Shown here: one piece after another, positions 60,001 to 64,000 of the stretch
Numbering within the stretch: position 1 is the first letter of the stretch
Layout: every line of letters begins with the position of its first letter
Notes under the pieces: generated by a model
What the model saw: only the letters and a program-made list of their open reading frames with translations
Database searches by the model: none
Told to the model about the DNA's origin: nothing
Assembly (NCBI RefSeq): GCF_018691265.1
Contig: NW_024881301.1
Coordinates: 10,739,752 to 10,803,751 of the forward strand
Source: Tyto alba
Taxonomy: Eukaryota; Chordata; Aves; Strigiformes; Tytonidae
Direction: 5' to 3'
Length of the DNA stretch: 64,000 bases
Program-made: the position numbers and the translations under genes

Positions 60001-63000
60001 AACAGTGGAATGGATACATTCTGTACAAAGTTTACCAAATACCCAAAAGATTGTATCTATGGAAGGACCTTGAAGAATTCTGTTTGCTGCCCAAACAGAA
60101 GTTTCCACAGCAGAATTCCTTTCTTCTCTTCTCACTCAGTTTCAAATCAGACTCCAACTGTTTTTCATTAATAACACAAATAAGATCTTGCAAATTCTTT
60201 TCACAAGTTTGGTTCTTACAGCGCAAACACAGTAAAACTTCAGTTCCAAATTACTTTTCCTGCTTTCAGTACAACCCAGTGTATCTGCTATACATCTGTT
60301 GCACGCTATAGCCTTGTTTTAGGGTTATATTCTTCAGACCTGTTTGTTTAGGCTAATTTGAATCCCAGACCTCAGGGTCTACAGACTTTCTTTCCCAAAC
60401 TAAATATCTTTTTAGAGACAAATGTTTCTGTTTATCACTGTGATATAGACAGATGTTATATTTTCTTCTAGACCTGTCATAACTCCTTCCCTGTCTGTCA
60501 CTGTAGAAAGGAATATGCATTCTTTAATACTCACATTACACATTTCCATGTCTTGAGATAACATCTCCCTAGAGTTATTTCACCCTGAATGTTTGAAGCT
60601 GTGCCTCCCAACTCCCTCTGTCATGCCTAATTCATTTGTACTTGCAGTGGGACAAAGACACAGAAAATAATATCAAATCAAAATGACAGGTTTTCCATGC
60701 AGCCAGTATGTCTTTGTCACAGGATACTTCTGGCTGCCAATGATGACACCATGAAGAACATATTTTACAGCCTGTAAAGGCAAATGTATCCACACTCTAA
60801 TCTCCTATATTTACACTTGCCAGTCACAGATAACTTTCTCTGGCTGAAACATGACATTTTAGAGCTGTGCCCCCAAACTTTACCACTTTTGTTAACACGA
60901 AATCCGCTCTAGCAGCTGAAGCCACTGAGCTTGTGCAGGACAGTGACACTGTTGTTATTCAAATTGCAAATTTCATCAGCTACGTTCTCATTCTGGTTTG
61001 CTTGCATATCAAATGAAAATGGTAATTAACTATGAAAATTGCCATCTAGCCTTCACTACTGAGCTTCCAGCTGTGCTGCACTGTGTTGTGCAGCAATTCA
61101 AGTGCTGCAGAGCAATGAAGAGAGAGAGAACCACCAAAAGTAAGATCTAGAAAGAGAAATTATTTCAGATGCATTCTTCTGGGAGACCTGAGAGCTGGCA
61201 GTTGCCTCTTAAATGTATTTTAGACCTAGAATAAGGTTTTGGTAAATATGATCTATCAGAAACTATCCGATAATTTTATTTAAAATGCAATGTATAACAG
61301 TAAAGGGAAAGGGGAAGTAAAGGATTTGCTCTTAATGTTCTGGTAGTTCTAGAATCTGCAAAAGCAAGATCCTGACAAGCCATGCTATTGAACAGTGTGA
61401 CATATGACATGGTCATGTGGAGGAATCTGCCCTTGAATGACAGCAGGTAAGTGTTGTGAACATCTATTTGCAAGTGAAGAAAAAATACATTCAGACACAC
61501 AAAGCGTATTTGTAACCATTAGTGAGGCTGATGTCTCTTTTACTGCTGAACTGTAGGAAGTGCCCTTTCTCATTGGTCCAGATAGTTTTAGGCTTTTTGT
61601 GAGTTACTACAACTTTCTGGGAAAAGGCACTAACCTTCTTTTCTCTGTTGTGTTTGAGCTGGGGATATTCTTCTTACTGTTGAAGTCACTTATATGTGAA
61701 TTTGAGAGTGCTGGCTGTTTCTGTACACCAAAGGACTGAGCTTAGACTAAAAGAAGTTCTTATTAAATATACTGCAGGAAACATTAAACTTGTTCTCCAT
61801 CAGCCTTAAGATTAATAATTTATACCTTAATATTTACAATAGATTATACTGAAATCAAGTTGATATTAGTTTTTCAATTGGATCTAGCTGGCAATAATAG
61901 TAAGACACCCTGCATTTGTGAACTTCTGCTCATCAGCCACCTCAGCAGGGTATGAAGAGCTTTGAATGATGGTAGGCATTCGTAGGGAATAGTTGTTGAT
62001 AAATGGGTATAGACATGTTGCACTTATCATTGAAAAAAGAAAAAAAAAAAAAAAGAGAAAATTGTGGAGGAGGGGGTTACATTGATTATGTTTGAGCTTC
62101 TCTTTTGGTAGGTATTATATGCTCTTCTGCTGGTCTCACACAAAGATTAGTGCTCAGTCAAATCCACCAAGGGGACTGAGACCCAATACGTGGGTATTTA
62201 TAATGTGGAAAGTTCCTAGTGCTGCTTGCCATCATGGCAGGCTCTGAACAGGCTACAGGTACTGGCTGATAAGTAGGTAGGCATGAGGAAAGTTTCCCTG
62301 CCACTTTGCATGGATATGCATGCCTATGAAAATTTCTGTCACCAAGGTAGTAGTTTTTTTTTTTCAGGTTGAATCCAGACTAGTAAGGTGAGATCTTCAG
62401 GTCTTGTGATTTCCATCAATATTTTCTTTTACCAGGAAAATGGCAGTAAAGCTCAGCATGAAGTGTGGCCATGACTCCATCCCAGAGAGGAAAGACAGAG
62501 ATGAAGCTGAAAGCTTTGCTAGAATAAAGATGATGGTGGGTGATGAATGCCAAGGGGCCCATAATGCATACAATGAGAAGCACTAAAGAATGCTTGGGAG
62601 GGGATATGGAAAGCAGAAACAGAACAAGGAGAGGTAAGTTACTCCCCAGTGCAGTTCTAGATTAGTTGATGTGTAACTGAGCACAGAAGGCTGGGGTAGA
62701 GACTGCTGCAAACCAGATTGAAAAGACACCAATAGATCCAACGCTCTCAAATACCGCAATTTCCCAGGCCAAAGGCCTGCCTTGTCAGAAACAAAGTCTG
62801 CATGGGATTATGACTTCTATCCATCGGTATCTTCCCAAGAGAAACAAGAGGGAAATTGTGCTGTCTTTGTGTAGTTTTTCATCCCCTGGGGAAGAAGCAG
62901 ATGCAGAGGATGAGGCATCTATATTAGAAAGTCTTAGACATAACTGTTGTCTCAAAAGATCATTATTCCTCTCTCTGGCAGCAAAACATTTCTGGAGGCA

Positions 63001-64000
63001 GGAAGGATATGGGGGAGTATTAATTGTTGGTGCCAACACAGTGCACATCAATTTTGAGAAATAATGTTTGCTTTACCAATTGATATATAACAAATCTATT
63101 TGCCAGTGTAGCTGAGTACACATAGGTCTTCTTTGACCAAGCAAAGATTTTAAGGTAGACATCATTAACCAAGGATGTACAGCTGGAATCAGATCACTCT
63201 GGAGTCTCAGAAATAGCTTATTTGCATAATTTCATGTACGTATGGAGATATTACTAGTTTAGTGTAGAAATACTTTGAGCTTGCTCACACAAATTTGTAG
63301 TTTCATGCTTGTTTATGTAGGGAAAAATGCAAATGAGCATACTACTGCATCATAAATCTCGATACCTCTTGACATTTGTGTTCATGCCTGAGTCATCAGC
63401 AATAGCTTTACTAAAATAGCAACTGGAGCTGTGCAGGCATTGGATATAGACAGTCTTTCTCCTAGTATCTCCCTGCTATATGTTAAAAATATGATCAAAC
63501 AATAAGACAGTTGTCAGTATCTAAAGACATTATTTAGAGATGTGGTTTAGTACTGTATACACTGAAAATATGTTTTGGAAGTTAGCAACATTATGGGGAT
63601 GGTCTTTTCTATTCTTATCTTTATTCATAAAGATTTTAAAGTAATAGCCTGTAAAGGTGAAATATGCCTGTTTCAGATGGTAGATGGATATTAGTCCATG
63701 ACTATTTTTATTCTTTTTTGAGATAGCAACACTAGTAATTTATGACTGTAATGAGCACATCAAGCTATTTTTATAGGATACATGCTAACAGAAGAGATAT
63801 GTTGTATTGCATATATGAACATTTTATTACTCATCCAATACAATATTTTGACTGATTTAGTATTTTACCAAGTGTCACTTAGACAAATAGATTGTGTTGT
63901 CTCTACAGAAGTCCTGAATTAGCACTTTAACCCCTACCTCATTGTCCTAAAAAGAAAAAGAAAGAGTTTTACAAAATCTACCTAGTTACTGATTGCTCTG
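54015..64000. other. intergenic flank, no recognised gene
   Basis: AT-rich noncoding DNA with only short chance reading frames. It contains an A20 run at 54840-54859, a TTTG-rich run at about 55109-55158 and octamer-type ATGCAAAT sites at about 57151 and 63328. No exon of EPB41L3, the gene expected further out by synteny, was recognised, and no RNA gene or intact transposon was seen. Confidence 0.55.
54840..54859. repeat. A20 homopolymer
   Basis: Uninterrupted run of 20 A in intergenic DNA; no retrocopy recognised before it. Confidence 0.85.

Noticed and set aside
62785..63064. Overlapping 84- and 88-codon frames on opposite strands
   Set aside because: No recognisable family, no flanking splice pattern; chance frames.
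1..64000. CRISPR arrays, operons, prokaryotic defence or phage systems
   Set aside because: The sequence is vertebrate nuclear DNA. No regularly spaced repeats or bacterial gene structure are present.

Overview
This looks like a bird genome. The evidence is the pairing of AKAIN1 with ZBTB14 in the order and strand known from vertebrates (human 18p11.31, from memory), chicken-repeat-1 (CR1) LINE remnants, and avian-type endogenous retrovirus LTRs. The species cannot be named from sequence alone; the LTR families suggest Neoaves, perhaps a songbird. Only two protein-coding genes can be supported, both on the minus strand. Most of the window is AT-rich noncoding DNA.

Layout from left to right. 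1-8019 is the 3' flank of AKAIN1, without a recognisable gene. The last coding exon of AKAIN1 is 8020-8207; a 13.1 kb intron follows, and a tiny first coding exon lies at 21288-21303 inside a CpG island (about 21170-21870). 21870-35727 is intergenic and includes the probable ZBTB14 3' UTR. The ZBTB14 coding sequence is 35728-37056 in a single exon. Its splice acceptor is at 37072/37071, its intron is about 2.7 kb, and a likely non-coding first exon sits in a strong CpG island (about 38880-40790). 40790-64000 is the intergenic flank upstream of ZBTB14. By synteny EPB41L3 would be expected beyond it, but none of its exons were recognised here.

The upstream flank carries a cluster of five LTR insertions between 41.8 and 54.0 kb. 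The best structure is at 45551-46675: an LTR with a perfect 5-bp target-site duplication (caaat) is itself interrupted by a related LTR in the opposite orientation, with its own perfect duplication (atcag). Two other LTRs (51063-52076 and 53000-54009) form an inverted pair 0.92 kb apart. Older CR1 remnants are at 9170-9309, 17325-17550 and 49520-50070.

The two proteins have no direct functional link visible here. AKAIN1 is a small protein with a PKA-binding amphipathic helix; ZBTB14 (ZF5) is a BTB/C2H2 zinc-finger transcription factor. I found no CRISPR array, operon, tRNA, rRNA or prokaryotic system, and no convincing new gene system. The most notable items are the nested LTR, the 17-bp minisatellite in the presumed AKAIN1 5' UTR, an exact 67-bp tandem duplication, and runs of the GCGCGC-type motif bound by ZBTB14 in its own promoter island.
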